Part shown: positions 37,920-45,754 of the stretch, piece by piece | Layout of the letters: each line of letters begins with the position of its first letter | Position numbering within the stretch: position 1 is the stretch's first letter | Assembly: GCA_022841345.1 (NCBI GenBank) | Contig: JALHRR010000001.1 | Location: 1-64,000 of the forward strand | Length of the DNA: 64,000 nt | Direction: 5' to 3' | From: Saprospiraceae bacterium | GTDB lineage: Bacteria; Bacteroidota; Bacteroidia; Chitinophagales; Saprospiraceae | Made by a program: the position numbers and the translations under genes | Notes under the pieces: model-generated | Seen by the model: the letters and a program-made list of their open reading frames with translations, nothing else | What the model was told of the DNA's origin: nothing | Databases searched by the model: none

Positions 37920-38120
37920 TGGCTGTTAACTCCGGCCTTTTAAAATTTCAATAGTTTTTCAAATTCTAAATAAGTGCATTGCTCAAGCCCCCGAAGTCCG
38001 CAGATGGCGCAGTGAGTGAAAAGAACCTCGCCATGGGGCGATTCCAAAGAGTAGCCCCGGATGAAAATCCGGGGTATAAAAAACACAAAGAATTCCAACC
38101 CCGAAGCGGGTTGAACGAAG
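37920..38120 (+). repeat. Family D repeat, copy 1
   Basis: GGCTGTTAACTCCGGCC, CTTTTAAAATTTC, AGTTTTTCAA, then CGATTCCAAAG, hairpin CCCCGGAT gaaa ATCCGGGG (38055-38074), ACACAAAGAATT, hairpin CAACCC/GGGTTG (38096-38113), GAACGAA. The first hairpin of the family (CCCCGAAGTGGGG) is broken in this copy. Confidence 0.8.
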
Positions 38121-38173
38121 CAGCACACGAACACCTAAAAACGTTTTTGCCGAACGCCCCCGGTTATCCTGGC

Positions 38174-38412
38174 TGTTCGGCTGTTAACCCCGGCCTTTTA
38201 AAATTTCCGTAGTTTTTCAAGCTGCTCGTAACACAGGTGTCTATCTGAATTTGACGACAAGCAAGCAAGCATAGAAGTCGAGCTAAAAAATAAGCTTCGA
38301 CCATCTCTTTACCCGAGCCCTCGAAGTGGGGCGATTCCAAAGAATAGCCCCGGATGAAAATCCGGGGTATCAAAAACACAAAGTATTCCAACCCCAAAGT
38401 GGGTTGAACGAA
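38174..38412 (+). repeat. Family D repeat, copy 2
   Basis: The same ordered blocks as copy 1, with GGCTGTTAACCCCGGCC at the left and an extra 80-base segment (GCTCGTAACACAGGTG...) before the CGAAGTGGGGCGATTCCAAAG block. It ends GTGGGTTGAACGAA. Confidence 0.8.
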
Positions 38413-38468
38413 AAAGGCCGAAAGTAGATGCCTTGAGAAGGGAAGTAATTGTGCACCTTTTAAGTTGC

Positions 38469-38630
38469 CGGCTGTTAACCCCGGCCTTTTAAAATTTCAG
38501 TAGTTTTCAATTCTAAATAAGCTCCTTGCTCGAGCCCCCGAAGTGGGGCGATTCCAGCGATTAGCCCCGGATGAAAATCCGGGGTTGGAAAACAAAAAGA
38601 ATTCCAACCCCGAAGTGGGTTGAACCAATG
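38469..38630 (+). repeat. Family D repeat, copy 3
   Basis: The most complete and compact copy, with all three hairpins: GCCCC cgaagt GGGGC, CCCCGGAT gaaa ATCCGGGG and CAACCC cgaagt GGGTTG. It ends GTGGGTTGAACCAA, 84 bases before the next gene. Confidence 0.8.
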
Positions 38631-38713
38631 GTACAAATAAAAATGCAATTGAAGAGGTTTTTTTGTTAAACAACCTTTACAGCACAGACATCCGAAAACA
38701 CGTTTAACCTAAA

Positions 38714-39673
38714 ATGAAAAACTTTGCCCTAATCGGCGCCGCCGGCTACATTGCCCCCCGCCACTTGCAAGCCATACGTGATACGGGAAATAAGTTAGTA
38801 GCCGCATTCGACAAATCCGATTCCGTTGGAATCCTTGATGCCTATTTTCCGGAGGCTGATTTCTTTCTGGAATTTGAGCGCTTCGACAGACATCTGGAAA
38901 AACTTAAAAGGCAGGGGAATGCCATAGACTTTATCGTAGTTGCATCCCCCAATTATTTACATGATGCACATATCCGCTTTGGTCTGAGATACGGTGCAGA
39001 TGTCATTTGCGAAAAACCATTGGTGATCAACCCTTGGAATGCCAATGCGCTTCTTGAAATGGAATCAGAAACCGGCAAAAGAGTTTACCCCATTCTCCAG
39101 CTTAGACTGCATCCTGTCATTCAGGCTCTTAAAGAAAGAATCAACACTTCAAAGCGGTACGACATTGACCTGACCTACATAACCTCACGTGGAAAATGGT
39201 ATTTCAGCAGCTGGAAAGGAGATGAATCCAAATCCGGTGGTATCGCCACCAACATTGGAATCCATTTCTTTGATATGCTGATCTCTATTTTTGGTCCGGT
39301 GCAGGAGGTAGAAGTTCACAGAAAAAGCCACGATTCCGTCGCCGGCAAACTTGTCCTGGAGAAAGCAGATGTACGCTGGTTTTTATCTATCAATGCGGAC
39401 CATCTGCCTCCCGACATCAGCAAACACGGGAAACGCACATATCGCAATATCCTGATTGACGGAGAAGCATTAGAGTTCAGCGATGGATTTACTGAATTAC
39501 ATACCCATAGCTATCAAAATATACTGGATGGTACCGGATTTTCGGTCTCTGACGCATTACCATCCATCGACATGGTCCACCGCATCCGACAATCAGACAT
39601 CACTGATTCCGGTGACAAGCACGCATTTGCAGATCTCCCGCAATCGGCACACCCATTTTCAATTTCGAAGTAA
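38714..39673 (+). CDS. Gfo/Idh/MocA oxidoreductase, WlbA/WbpB-like UDP-GlcNAcA 3-dehydrogenase
   Basis: This 319-aa NAD-dependent enzyme probably oxidises C3 of UDP-GlcNAc-uronate, supplying the substrate for the aminotransferase at 36760. MKNFALIGAAGYIAPRHLQ is a close match to the WlbA/WbpB N-terminus. CEKPLV carries the conserved Lys101, and GGIATNIGIHFFDML carries the catalytic His region. Length matches the family. The gene stands alone, with 814 bases of family D repeats upstream and 663 bases of mosaic downstream. Confidence 0.9.
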   Translation: MKNFALIGAAGYIAPRHLQAIRDTGNKLVAAFDKSDSVGILDAYFPEADFFLEFERFDRHLEKLKRQGNAIDFIVVASPNYLHDAHIRFGLRYGADVICEKPLVINPWNANALLEMESETGKRVYPILQLRLHPVIQALKERINTSKRYDIDLTYITSRGKWYFSSWKGDESKSGGIATNIGIHFFDMLISIFGPVQEVEVHRKSHDSVAGKLVLEKADVRWFLSINADHLPPDISKHGKRTYRNILIDGEALEFSDGFTELHTHSYQNILDGTGFSVSDALPSIDMVHRIRQSDITDSGDKHAFADLPQSAHPFSISK

Positions 39674-39704
39674 GTTGTTTGTTCAGAACATCAATTTTTG
39701 GTGC

Positions 39705-39850
39705 ACTAACAGGCTTATGTCGTAGACCCGGTGACGCCCAGGCACGGCTGCGCCTGGCCTGGGTGACATCTTTTTGCTGACACAAAAAGGTGACGCTTTT
39801 TGACAGCAAGCTGTCAAAGTGACGCTTTTGCTTGCATGACAGAAGCAACT
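39705..39850 (+). repeat. Family B GTGAC-linked hairpin string, copy 3
   Basis: GTCGTAG, then GTGACG, stem CCCAGGC (39737-39743)/GCCTGGG (39757-39763), then GTGAC, stem TTTTTG (39771-39776)/CAAAAA (39783-39788), then GTGACG, stem TTTGACAGC (39799-39807)/GCTGTCAAA (39810-39818), then GTGACGCTTTTGC. Three consecutive hairpins, all perfect. Confidence 0.85.
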
Positions 39851-39912
39851 CTTAAGTAAGCTAGGTTTGTATAAGGAGGCATTTTGTTCACATCCGGCTT
39901 TTTATTACGAAA

Positions 39913-40000
39913 ATCGATGGTCCAAGTCTGCGACTTGGATTCAGTATTTCATGAATTTGCAATTCATGAACGACAAATTCACTTCTATATTCAAAATGGC
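39913..40000 (+). repeat. Family F double hairpin, copy 3
   Basis: CGATGG, TCCAAGTC tgc GACTTGGA, then ATGAATT tgc AATTCAT. In the first stem two base pairs are changed on both arms compared with copies 1, 2 and 5 (TCGAAGTC/GACTTCGA), keeping pairing. Confidence 0.85.
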
Positions 40001-40336
40001 TGCTTTTTGGCTGTTTCAACTCATAACTCACAACTCACACCCGGCTGCTCAGCCAGATGCCAGAAGCTAGTAGCCAGAAGCTGGCTGTTCGGCTGTTCCC
40101 TTGCGGCTTGCGGCTTGTAGCTTCTTCACCGACTGTTTTCTCGAAGCTCGCGGCTCGAAGCTCCTAGCTTTTTCACCCAGCTGTTCGCCAGAAGCCAGAA
40201 GCTTTCTTCCGGCTGTTCGCCAATAGCCAAAGGCCAAAAGCCAACAGCGGCTGTTATCTCGAATCTCGTGGCTCGCAGCTTCTTAACTAGCAACTAGCAA
40301 CCAGCAACCAGCAACCCAGCAACCAGCAACTAATAC

Positions 40337-41281
40337 ATGAACATCCTCATCACCGGCGGTGCCGGCTTCATCGGCACTAATCTTGTAGAAAAACTCCTCT
40401 CCGACCAAAGAGTCTCTCTGGTTAGGGTATTGGATGATTTCTCGACCGGCCTGAGAGAAAATGTAGAGGCTTTTCAAGATCACCCTAAATATGAATTTCT
40501 GGAAGGAGATATCTGCGATTTTGAGATGTGTACAAAAGCAATGAGAGACATTCAACTGGTAAGTCATCAGGCTGCATTAGGATCTGTTCCCCGTTCCATT
40601 GAAAATCCTCTCCGTACAAATACTGTAAACATAGGAGGTACTCTTAATATCCTGAAAGCAGCCGTAGATGCCGGTGTAAAAAGAGTAGTCTTAGCTTGCT
40701 CATCAAGTACTTACGGAGATCATCCGGATTTGCCAAAAGTCGAAGATAAAATTGGCCGGCCATTATCTCCTTATGCTGTGACCAAAGCTACAATAGAACA
40801 ATATGCCTCAGTTTTTAAAGAGACCTATGGTTTAGATTATGTCGGCCTCAGATATTTCAACATTTTCGGACCCAGACAAAGTCCGGACAATCCCTATGCA
40901 GCAGTAATTCCTTTATTCTGCAGAGCATTTTTAAAAGACACTTCACCAACAATCAACGGCGATGGAGCCACTTCGCGCGATTTCACTTATGTGGATAATG
41001 CAGTTCAAGCTAATGTACTTGCCCTGTTCACTGAAAATCAGGAAGCCCTGAATCAGATCTACAACATCGCCTGCGGTGAACAAACTACGCTCAACGAGAT
41101 GATCACATATCTTCAGGATATCAGTGGGAAGAATATTGAAGCTACTCATGGGCCTGCAAGAGCTGGTGACATTCGCCACTCTCTTGCCTCCATCGACAAA
41201 GCACAAAAATTACTCGGATACCGCCCCGATGTATTCTTCAAAGAGGGATTGGCGCGGGTATATTCCTGGTACCACAGATAG
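40337..41281 (+). CDS. UDP-GlcNAc C4-epimerase, WbpP/TviC-like extended SDR
   Basis: 314 aa. The Rossmann motif is GGAGFIG (8-14). HQAALGSVPRSIENP and SSSTYGDHPDLPKVED are near-diagnostic for WbpP/TviC. The catalytic pair is Tyr146-x3-Lys150 (SPYAVTK), and RYFNIFGPRQSPDNPYAAVIP and NGDGATSRDFTYV follow. It interconverts UDP-GlcNAc and UDP-GalNAc, or the uronates. Paired with the TviB-like enzyme at 33994 it would provide UDP-GalNAcA. It is flanked by mosaics. Confidence 0.92.
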   Translation: MNILITGGAGFIGTNLVEKLLSDQRVSLVRVLDDFSTGLRENVEAFQDHPKYEFLEGDICDFEMCTKAMRDIQLVSHQAALGSVPRSIENPLRTNTVNIGGTLNILKAAVDAGVKRVVLACSSSTYGDHPDLPKVEDKIGRPLSPYAVTKATIEQYASVFKETYGLDYVGLRYFNIFGPRQSPDNPYAAVIPLFCRAFLKDTSPTINGDGATSRDFTYVDNAVQANVLALFTENQEALNQIYNIACGEQTTLNEMITYLQDISGKNIEATHGPARAGDIRHSLASIDKAQKLLGYRPDVFFKEGLARVYSWYHR

Positions 41282-41311
41282 AGTGCATATGTTGCCTAGG
41301 TTTGCAGGCTT

Positions 41312-41420
41312 AGGTCGTAGCTCCGGTGACGCCCCTTCCGGACTCCGTCCCGGAAGGGGTGACGTTTTTTGCCTCCGGCAAAAGGTGACGTTTTTTGACA
41401 GCGAGCTGTCAAAGTGACGC
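41312..41420 (+). repeat. Family B GTGAC-linked hairpin string, copy 4
   Basis: GTCGTAG, then GTGACG, stem CCCCTTCCGG (41332-41341)/CCGGAAGGGG (41350-41359), then GTGACG, stem TTTTGCC (41367-41373)/GGCAAAA (41377-41383), then GTGACG, stem TTTGACAGC (41394-41402)/GCTGTCAAA (41405-41413), then GTGACGCTTTTGC. The third stem is shared with copy 3; the first two are not. Confidence 0.85.
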
Positions 41421-41488
41421 TTTTGCTAGCAGGACAGAGGCAACATACTAATAGCCTATCCAGTACAATTTGCAAATTTTCCTTAAAC

Positions 41489-41578
41489 ATCGATGGTCCA
41501 AGTCTGCGACTTGGATTCAATATTTCATGAATTTGCAATTCATAGACGACAAATTCACTTCTATATACAAAATGGCTG
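41489..41578 (+). repeat. Family F double hairpin, copy 4
   Basis: The same stems as copy 3 (TCCAAGTC/GACTTGGA and ATGAATT/AATTCAT), with a tail ending AAAATGGCTGTTT. Confidence 0.85.
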
Positions 41579-41928
41579 TTTCAAACTCATCACTCAGAAA
41601 CTTACTCACCGCTGCACAGCTAGAGGCAGAGACACTCATACTTCGGTCTCTATCTGCGACCAGAAGCAAGAAGCTTTCTTCCGGCTGTTTTCTCGAGGCT
41701 CTTGGCTCGCAGCTTCTTCCCGGCTGTTTTCCTTTCCCTTCGAAAGGGAAAGGGCAGGGATAGGGTTCACACCCGCACTCGCAACCCACACACGGCCGTT
41801 TTCTCGAAAATCGCAGCTCGCAGCTTCTTCAACCGGCTGTTCAGCTAGAGGCCAGAAGCTAGAGGCTACCAGCGGCCATTCTCCTGAAGCTTGTGGCTTG
41901 CAGCCCATTAACAACCAGCAACCATTTT

Positions 41929-42132
41929 ATGTCTTACCAATTCGACAAAACTGCTTTCAAAATTCAAACCTTCGAAGAAGCATCTAACCAGACAGCCTAT
42001 TGGAGAACTAAAACCCCTGCAGAGCGTATCAGGGCAGCAACATATCTCAGTCTGATAGCCTGGAATCTGGACCCCGAAAATCCACCCAAAATGGACCGAA
42101 CAGCATTCAAAATGCGCAAACGTGAGCAATAG
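41929..42132 (+). CDS. Small protein paired with nucleotidyltransferase
   Basis: 67 aa (MSYQFDKTAFKIQTFEEASN...), chosen at ATG 41929 rather than 41893 because the earlier codons are repeat sequence. It contains TPAERIRAATYLSLIAWNLD, a pattern found in small proteins encoded just before DUF6036-type nucleotidyltransferases. Its stop overlaps the next start by 11 bases. A two-gene, toxin-antitoxin-like unit is plausible but unproven. Confidence 0.75.
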   Translation: MSYQFDKTAFKIQTFEEASNQTAYWRTKTPAERIRAATYLSLIAWNLDPENPPKMDRTAFKMRKREQ

Positions 42133-42577
42133 TATATTTCACGAGGAATTTCTTGCCTTTTTGGATGCCTTAAATCAGGCGCATGTAAAGTATATTTTGG
42201 TTAGAGGATATAGTGTAATCCTTCATGGTTACAACAGAAGTACGGGTGATATGGATGTGTGGATTAAGCCCGATGCTGAAAATTATGCCAGATTAAAACA
42301 AGCATTTAATCTATTTCAAATGCCTGTGTTCGATATGACTGAAGACAAATTTTTGGACCCCAATGATGATGTTTTCACTTTCGGAAGACCTCCTTTGAGT
42401 ATTGATATAATGACTGCGGTAAAAGGACTTGATTTTGATGAAACTTTTAGTTTAGCTGAAGTGCATATCTTTGAAAATATTGCAATCCGGGTTATTCATC
42501 TTAACCATTTGAAGCTCGCAAAAAGAGCATCCAACAGGCCAAAGGATTTGGACGATCTTCTAAACCTGCCGGACTAG
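42122..42577 (+). CDS. DUF6036-like nucleotidyltransferase-fold protein
   Basis: 151 aa, GTG start overlapping the upstream small gene. The fold is indicated by VRGYSVILHGYNRSTGDMDVWI, with the metal-binding D-x-D (DMDVW), and by SIDIMTAVKGLDF. Relatives usually read GGYAV at the start of the motif; here it is RGYSV, so the first glycine of the GG pair is replaced by Arg. Such proteins can act as one half of a two-gene module. Substrate unknown. Confidence 0.8.
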   Translation: MSNSIFHEEFLAFLDALNQAHVKYILVRGYSVILHGYNRSTGDMDVWIKPDAENYARLKQAFNLFQMPVFDMTEDKFLDPNDDVFTFGRPPLSIDIMTAVKGLDFDETFSLAEVHIFENIAIRVIHLNHLKLAKRASNRPKDLDDLLNLPD

Positions 42578-42604
42578 GACACAGCAGGTTTATTCCTGAT
42601 ATCG

Positions 42605-42730
42605 GTCGTAGCGGGGTGATGTTTTGCTGCGCCTGCGACTTGCAAAGTGATGTTTTTTCATGGAGCAAGCCATTAAAAGTGATGTCTTTTCATGGCATAA
42701 ACCATCAAAAGGTGATGGCTAGCGCAAAAA
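42605..42730 (+). repeat. Family B (GTGATG variant) hairpin string, copy 6
   Basis: GTCGTAG, then GTGATG, stem TTTGC (42623-42627)/GCAAA (42642-42646), then GTGATG, CATGG/CCAT-type stem, then GTGATG, another CATGG/CCAT-type stem with TTTT/AAAA, then GTGATGGCTAGCGC. Weaker pairing than copies 3 and 4. Confidence 0.6.
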
Positions 42731-43266
42731 AGAAGTAGGCATCGCATCCCGTTGATCCATATCAATTTGCAAGTTTTCCTTCATAGGCTGCAAGAAATGT
42801 ACCGCTAGAATTTGCAAGTTTTCGTCATAGGCAGCAAGAAATGTAAATTTCATTGAAAGTCCAAACAGGAATTTGACTCATAAAAACTGGCAAATTTATA
42901 CTAGCCAGCAGCGTAAGGACTAGTACATCGGACTCCGACCAGCTGATGACTGCTTCCAGCACTCCTCTTCTGCGTCTGGAGACGCCAGTTAGTGGTGAGT
43001 TTGAGTTTTGAGTGTGAGTTTTTAATCAGGGTCAGAGACCCGGACTATCGTAGGTACTATGAAAGGCAAGTGGAGTAACAATTGGAGCTTCTTCCGGGCA
43101 ATTCACACTCACACCCAGAACCCCCACCCGGCAGTTTTCTCGAAGCTCGCGGCTCGTGGCTCGCAGCTTCTTCAACCCGCTGTTCGCCAATAGCCAATAA
43201 CTAACTTCCAAAAGCGGCTGTTCAAAGCAGCAACCAGCAACTATTCTAACTTCTAATTTCTACCTT
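42731..43266. other. Non-coding mosaic before the molybdoenzyme gene
   Basis: It has a short direct repeat (AATTTGCAAGTTTTC...CATAGGC.GCAAGAAATGTA, near 42771-42800 and 42809-42846), a family G module (42972-43041), then GGCAGTT/GCTGTT/GGCTGTT marks with CTCGCGGCTCGTGGCTCGC tracts and CAACCAGCAACTA up to the coding region. No gene is seen. Confidence 0.6.
42972..43041 (-). repeat. Family G two-hairpin module, copy 2
   Basis: GCGTC tgga GACGC (42972-42985) and GGGTC aga GACCC (43029-43041), separated by a GAGTTTTGAGTGTGAGTTTTTAAT-type linker. It is the reverse-orientation relative of 264-338. Confidence 0.7.
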
Positions 43267-44490
43267 CTGAATTCCCGCCGTTCCTTCCTCTCCAAATCCA
43301 CCCTCGCAGCGATCGCAACGATCCTGGGAACCAGAATTGTATTTGGAAACAATGCTCCCGAAAACTGGAGACCTGTCGGATGGGAAGATCTTGGAATCGA
43401 CCCGCTAAAGGACAAGCATCCGGACCTGAAACTGCTCAATGATAAACCATTGAACGTAGAAACACCGGCACATTTACTGGATGATGACATTACTCCCGCT
43501 GAGAAAATGTTCATCCGGAACAATGGCTTGATCCCCGAAAATATAGATGCAGGTAAATGGACACTGAGCATAGAAGGAGAAGCAGTAAAAAAAGCAATGT
43601 CTTTAACCCTTGCTCAGCTCAAAAAGCAATTCAAGCCATACACTTATCAATTAGTATTGGAATGTGGAGGAAATGGAAGAGCAGGATTCAATCCCCCTAC
43701 CCGCGGTAATCAATGGTCCTACGGTGCCGTTTCATGCGCGCAGTGGACCGGAGCAAGACTAAAAGATATTTTAGACTTTGTAGGAATCAAGCCAGGTGCA
43801 GAGTATATAGGCTATTACGGCAAAGACACGCATATATCCGGAGACCTGAGTAAAGTAGTTATTTCCAGAGGAGTTCCCATCCGCAAAGCACTCGAAGATC
43901 AAACGCTTGTAGCATGGCAGATGAATGGAAAAGATATCCCGCTAGTCCATGGATTTCCACTACGTCTGGTGATTGGAGGCTGGCCTGCCTCCGTGTCCGG
44001 AAAATGGCTGCATAAAATTGCTGTTAGAGATAAAGTGCACGATGGAGCTAAAATGAAACCACCATCTTACGCTGTCCCGATTCACCCGGTAGCTCCCGGT
44101 GAAACAGTGGACCCCGGCAAGATGCGTATCATCGAAGCCATGCCCGTCAAGTCTCTGATCACTTACCCCAAGTCCGGTGGCATCCTCCGTAAAAGAAAAA
44201 CCCTTGACATCCGCGGACATGCCTGGGCTGGCGATCGCAGCATCAGCAAAATGGAAATTTCCATCGACTTCGGCGCCACCTGGCAAATTTGTCAATTGGA
44301 TCCCGCAGTCAACTTCCTGGCCTGGCAACATTGGTCGGCGCATCTCACATTTCCCGGCTCCGGTTACTACGAAGTTTGGGCCAAAGCTACCGACAGCGCA
44401 GGAATCTCCCAGCCTGTCAGTATCCCAAATTGGAACCCACAAGGATATCTCAATAACTCTTGTCACCGTATTGCCATCAAAGTCGCGTGA
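43267..44490 (+). CDS. Tat-exported sulfite-oxidase-like molybdopterin oxidoreductase, apparent CTG start
   Basis: The 407-aa product is of the SUOX/SorA type and probably oxidises sulfite in the periplasm. From 43267 the frame reads (L/M)NSRRSFLSKSTLAAIATI, a textbook twin-arginine signal, but its first codon is CTG. The frame is open back to 43201 with no ATG, GTG or TTG in a sensible place before it. The first ATG, 43450, would delete the signal peptide and the start of the mature protein. The molybdopterin-binding Cys is in LVLECGGNGRAGF (about Cys133), and the Mo-co dimerisation domain is C-terminal (about 290-405, DIRGHAWAGD). It pairs with the cytochrome c at 44875. Confidence 0.85.
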   Translation: MNSRRSFLSKSTLAAIATILGTRIVFGNNAPENWRPVGWEDLGIDPLKDKHPDLKLLNDKPLNVETPAHLLDDDITPAEKMFIRNNGLIPENIDAGKWTLSIEGEAVKKAMSLTLAQLKKQFKPYTYQLVLECGGNGRAGFNPPTRGNQWSYGAVSCAQWTGARLKDILDFVGIKPGAEYIGYYGKDTHISGDLSKVVISRGVPIRKALEDQTLVAWQMNGKDIPLVHGFPLRLVIGGWPASVSGKWLHKIAVRDKVHDGAKMKPPSYAVPIHPVAPGETVDPGKMRIIEAMPVKSLITYPKSGGILRKRKTLDIRGHAWAGDRSISKMEISIDFGATWQICQLDPAVNFLAWQHWSAHLTFPGSGYYEVWAKATDSAGISQPVSIPNWNPQGYLNNSCHRIAIKVA

Positions 44491-44874
44491 ACAGCCGCCT
44501 CTAGCTTCTAGCTCCTGGCCTCTGGCTGAAACAGCCCAAACAGCTAATTCCTCTTTAAAGCAACTCTTAACGTCACAGACTCGATGGTCGAAGTCTTTGA
44601 CTTCGATCCAATTTTTTATGAATTTTTAATTCATTTACAATAAATCTAAATTTACAACCGGCTGTTTCTAATGTTTACTGATAACTACTCGAAAAATGAA
44701 TTTGACGACTTACCCTGCCTTTTTACGACAGGCGGGTTTTGTATATCCATGTGGCTATTTTGCGAGGGGCTATACCGCCTCGCTGATATATGTCGCCCCT
44801 TCAGGGCTTGCAGCAAACTCTCAAGGGGCTGTTAGCCAGAAGCTAGAAGCCAGAAGCTAGAAGCATTTCTTAAT
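44491..44874. other. Non-coding mosaic between molybdoenzyme and cytochrome
   Basis: It has a family F hairpin pair (44582-44670), a GGCTGTT, a CGCCCCTTCAGGGCTTGCA-type palindromic stretch, and GGGGCTGTTAGCC followed by AGAAGCTAGAAGCCAGAAGC up to 14 bases before ATG 44875. No gene is seen. Confidence 0.6.
44582..44670 (+). repeat. Family F double hairpin, copy 5
   Basis: CGATGG, TCGAAGTC ttt GACTTCGA, ATGAATT ttt AATTCAT, ending CCGGCTGTTT. Stem sequence as in copies 1 and 2, but both loops changed to TTT. Confidence 0.8.
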
Positions 44875-45339
44875 ATGGAGCAACTCGACAACGAAATCAC
44901 AAAACGACTAATAAAGCAAACCAATCGTCTCGGCTGGCTGATCATTCTCGTTTGTATCGTCACCATCTGGCTATTAATGGGTGCTCCGGGAACTGATTAT
45001 AAAAATAAAGCGGTAGCCTCTCCTCCCAAAATAGAGGAAGAAGACTTCCCACTCGACAGCTCAAAGATCGGTCAAATCGACCCCGAAAGCGGAATGATCA
45101 TCGACACACATTGGGAAGTAACTAAAGTAACATGCAACCAATGCCATTCCCCAAAACTCTTCACCCAAACCCGCGCAACCCGCGAAGGCTGGAAAGAAAT
45201 GTTCGTCTGGATGCAGGAAACGCAGGGCCTCTGGGACCTCGGAGAAAGCGAGCCCAAAATCCTGGATTATCTCAGCAAACATTATGGATACAGCAATCCC
45301 CAAACCCTTCAAGTCGATGAATGGTATGAGTTGGATTAG
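44875..45339 (+). CDS. Membrane-anchored monoheme cytochrome c
   Basis: 154 aa. One N-terminal membrane helix (about 19-36, LGWLIILVCIVTIWLLMG) anchors a periplasmic domain with the heme motif CNQCH (Cys87, Cys90, His91). The C-terminal region ETQGLWDLGESEPKILDYLS is typical of the small cytochromes that follow sulfite-oxidase-like molybdoenzymes (SorB-like). It probably accepts electrons from the enzyme at 43267 and passes them to the respiratory chain. The axial Met is not certain (MFVWMQ is the best candidate). Confidence 0.85.
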   Translation: MEQLDNEITKRLIKQTNRLGWLIILVCIVTIWLLMGAPGTDYKNKAVASPPKIEEEDFPLDSSKIGQIDPESGMIIDTHWEVTKVTCNQCHSPKLFTQTRATREGWKEMFVWMQETQGLWDLGESEPKILDYLSKHYGYSNPQTLQVDEWYELD

Positions 45340-45754
45340 AAATTTGGAAGTTAGAAGGCAGAAATTAGAAGGATAAACAGCCGGGGAGTTTAGGAGGTTA
45401 GAAGACTAGGTAACAGCCGGGGATCGGTTATTCGGTGAAGCGGTTAATCGTTAACAGCCAGGTAACGGCCGGGGGCAATAGGCACGTAAAGGCGCATTAC
45501 TTTGTGTCTAAAAACCTCAGACCATAGGCGTTGAATCTTGCGTCAGTCCCATAGGGACACAATATCGGTAGCTCCGGTCATATGGAAATAATTAGTGTGC
45601 CGTAGGTACACAATAAAACCGAATTCCGTATTATGACATCAAGAGGTAAACAGCCGTTTGCCCGGTTAAGGGTTGATCGGTTAATCGAAAACAGCAGAAT
45701 AGGAAGCTACGCAGTGTCCCTGGTTATTCTGCAAGTGTATTATAATAAATATGG
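45340..45754. other. Non-coding mosaic with reversed AACAGCC marks
   Basis: Here the punctuation heptamer appears as AACAGCC (about 45376, 45415, 45457 and 45649), opposite to most of the locus, with GAAGTTAGAAGGCAGAAATTAG and GGTTATTCGGTGAAGCGG tracts. Two family H palindromes lie at 45546-45620. The open frame beginning 45633 is repeat-derived. Confidence 0.6.
45546..45620 (+). repeat. Family H small palindromes, two copies
   Basis: GTCCC ata GGGAC followed by ACAATA, and GTGCC gta GGTAC followed by ACAATA. The arms differ between the two copies but pair in both (one G-T pair in the second). Confidence 0.6.

Larger units (their letters stand above)
39674..40336 (+). repeat. GGCTGTT-punctuated mosaic between wlbA-like and epimerase genes
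   Basis: It contains a family B string (39705-39850), a family F double hairpin (39913-40000) and then five or more GGCTGTT/GGCTGC marks separated by CGAAGCTCGCGGCTCG-type and GCCAGAAGC-type tracts. It ends in CTAGCAACTAGCAACCAGCA repeats that stop within about 6 bases of ATG 40337. No gene is seen. Confidence 0.75.
41282..41928 (+). repeat. GGCTGTT-punctuated mosaic after the epimerase gene
   Basis: It contains a family B string (41312-41420), a family F double hairpin (41489-41578), then GGCTGTTT/GGCTGTTC marks with CTCGCAGCTTCTT and AGCTAGAGGCCAGAAGC tracts. It closes with CAACCAGCAACC before ATG 41929. Open frames here are short and repeat-derived. Confidence 0.7.

Noticed and set aside
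37920-38630. CRISPR array in the repeated family D region
   Set aside because: Only three long, imperfect repeats of unequal spacing, made of hairpins; no short constant repeats with unique spacers and no cas genes.
41470-41987. Overlapping frames of 97 and 164 aa in the mosaic after the epimerase gene
   Set aside because: Sequence is translated family F hairpin plus low-complexity tracts; the real gene there is the small one at 41929.
43450-44490. Shorter molybdoenzyme gene starting at the first ATG
   Set aside because: It would lose a perfect Tat signal and conserved N-terminal residues encoded in frame upstream.
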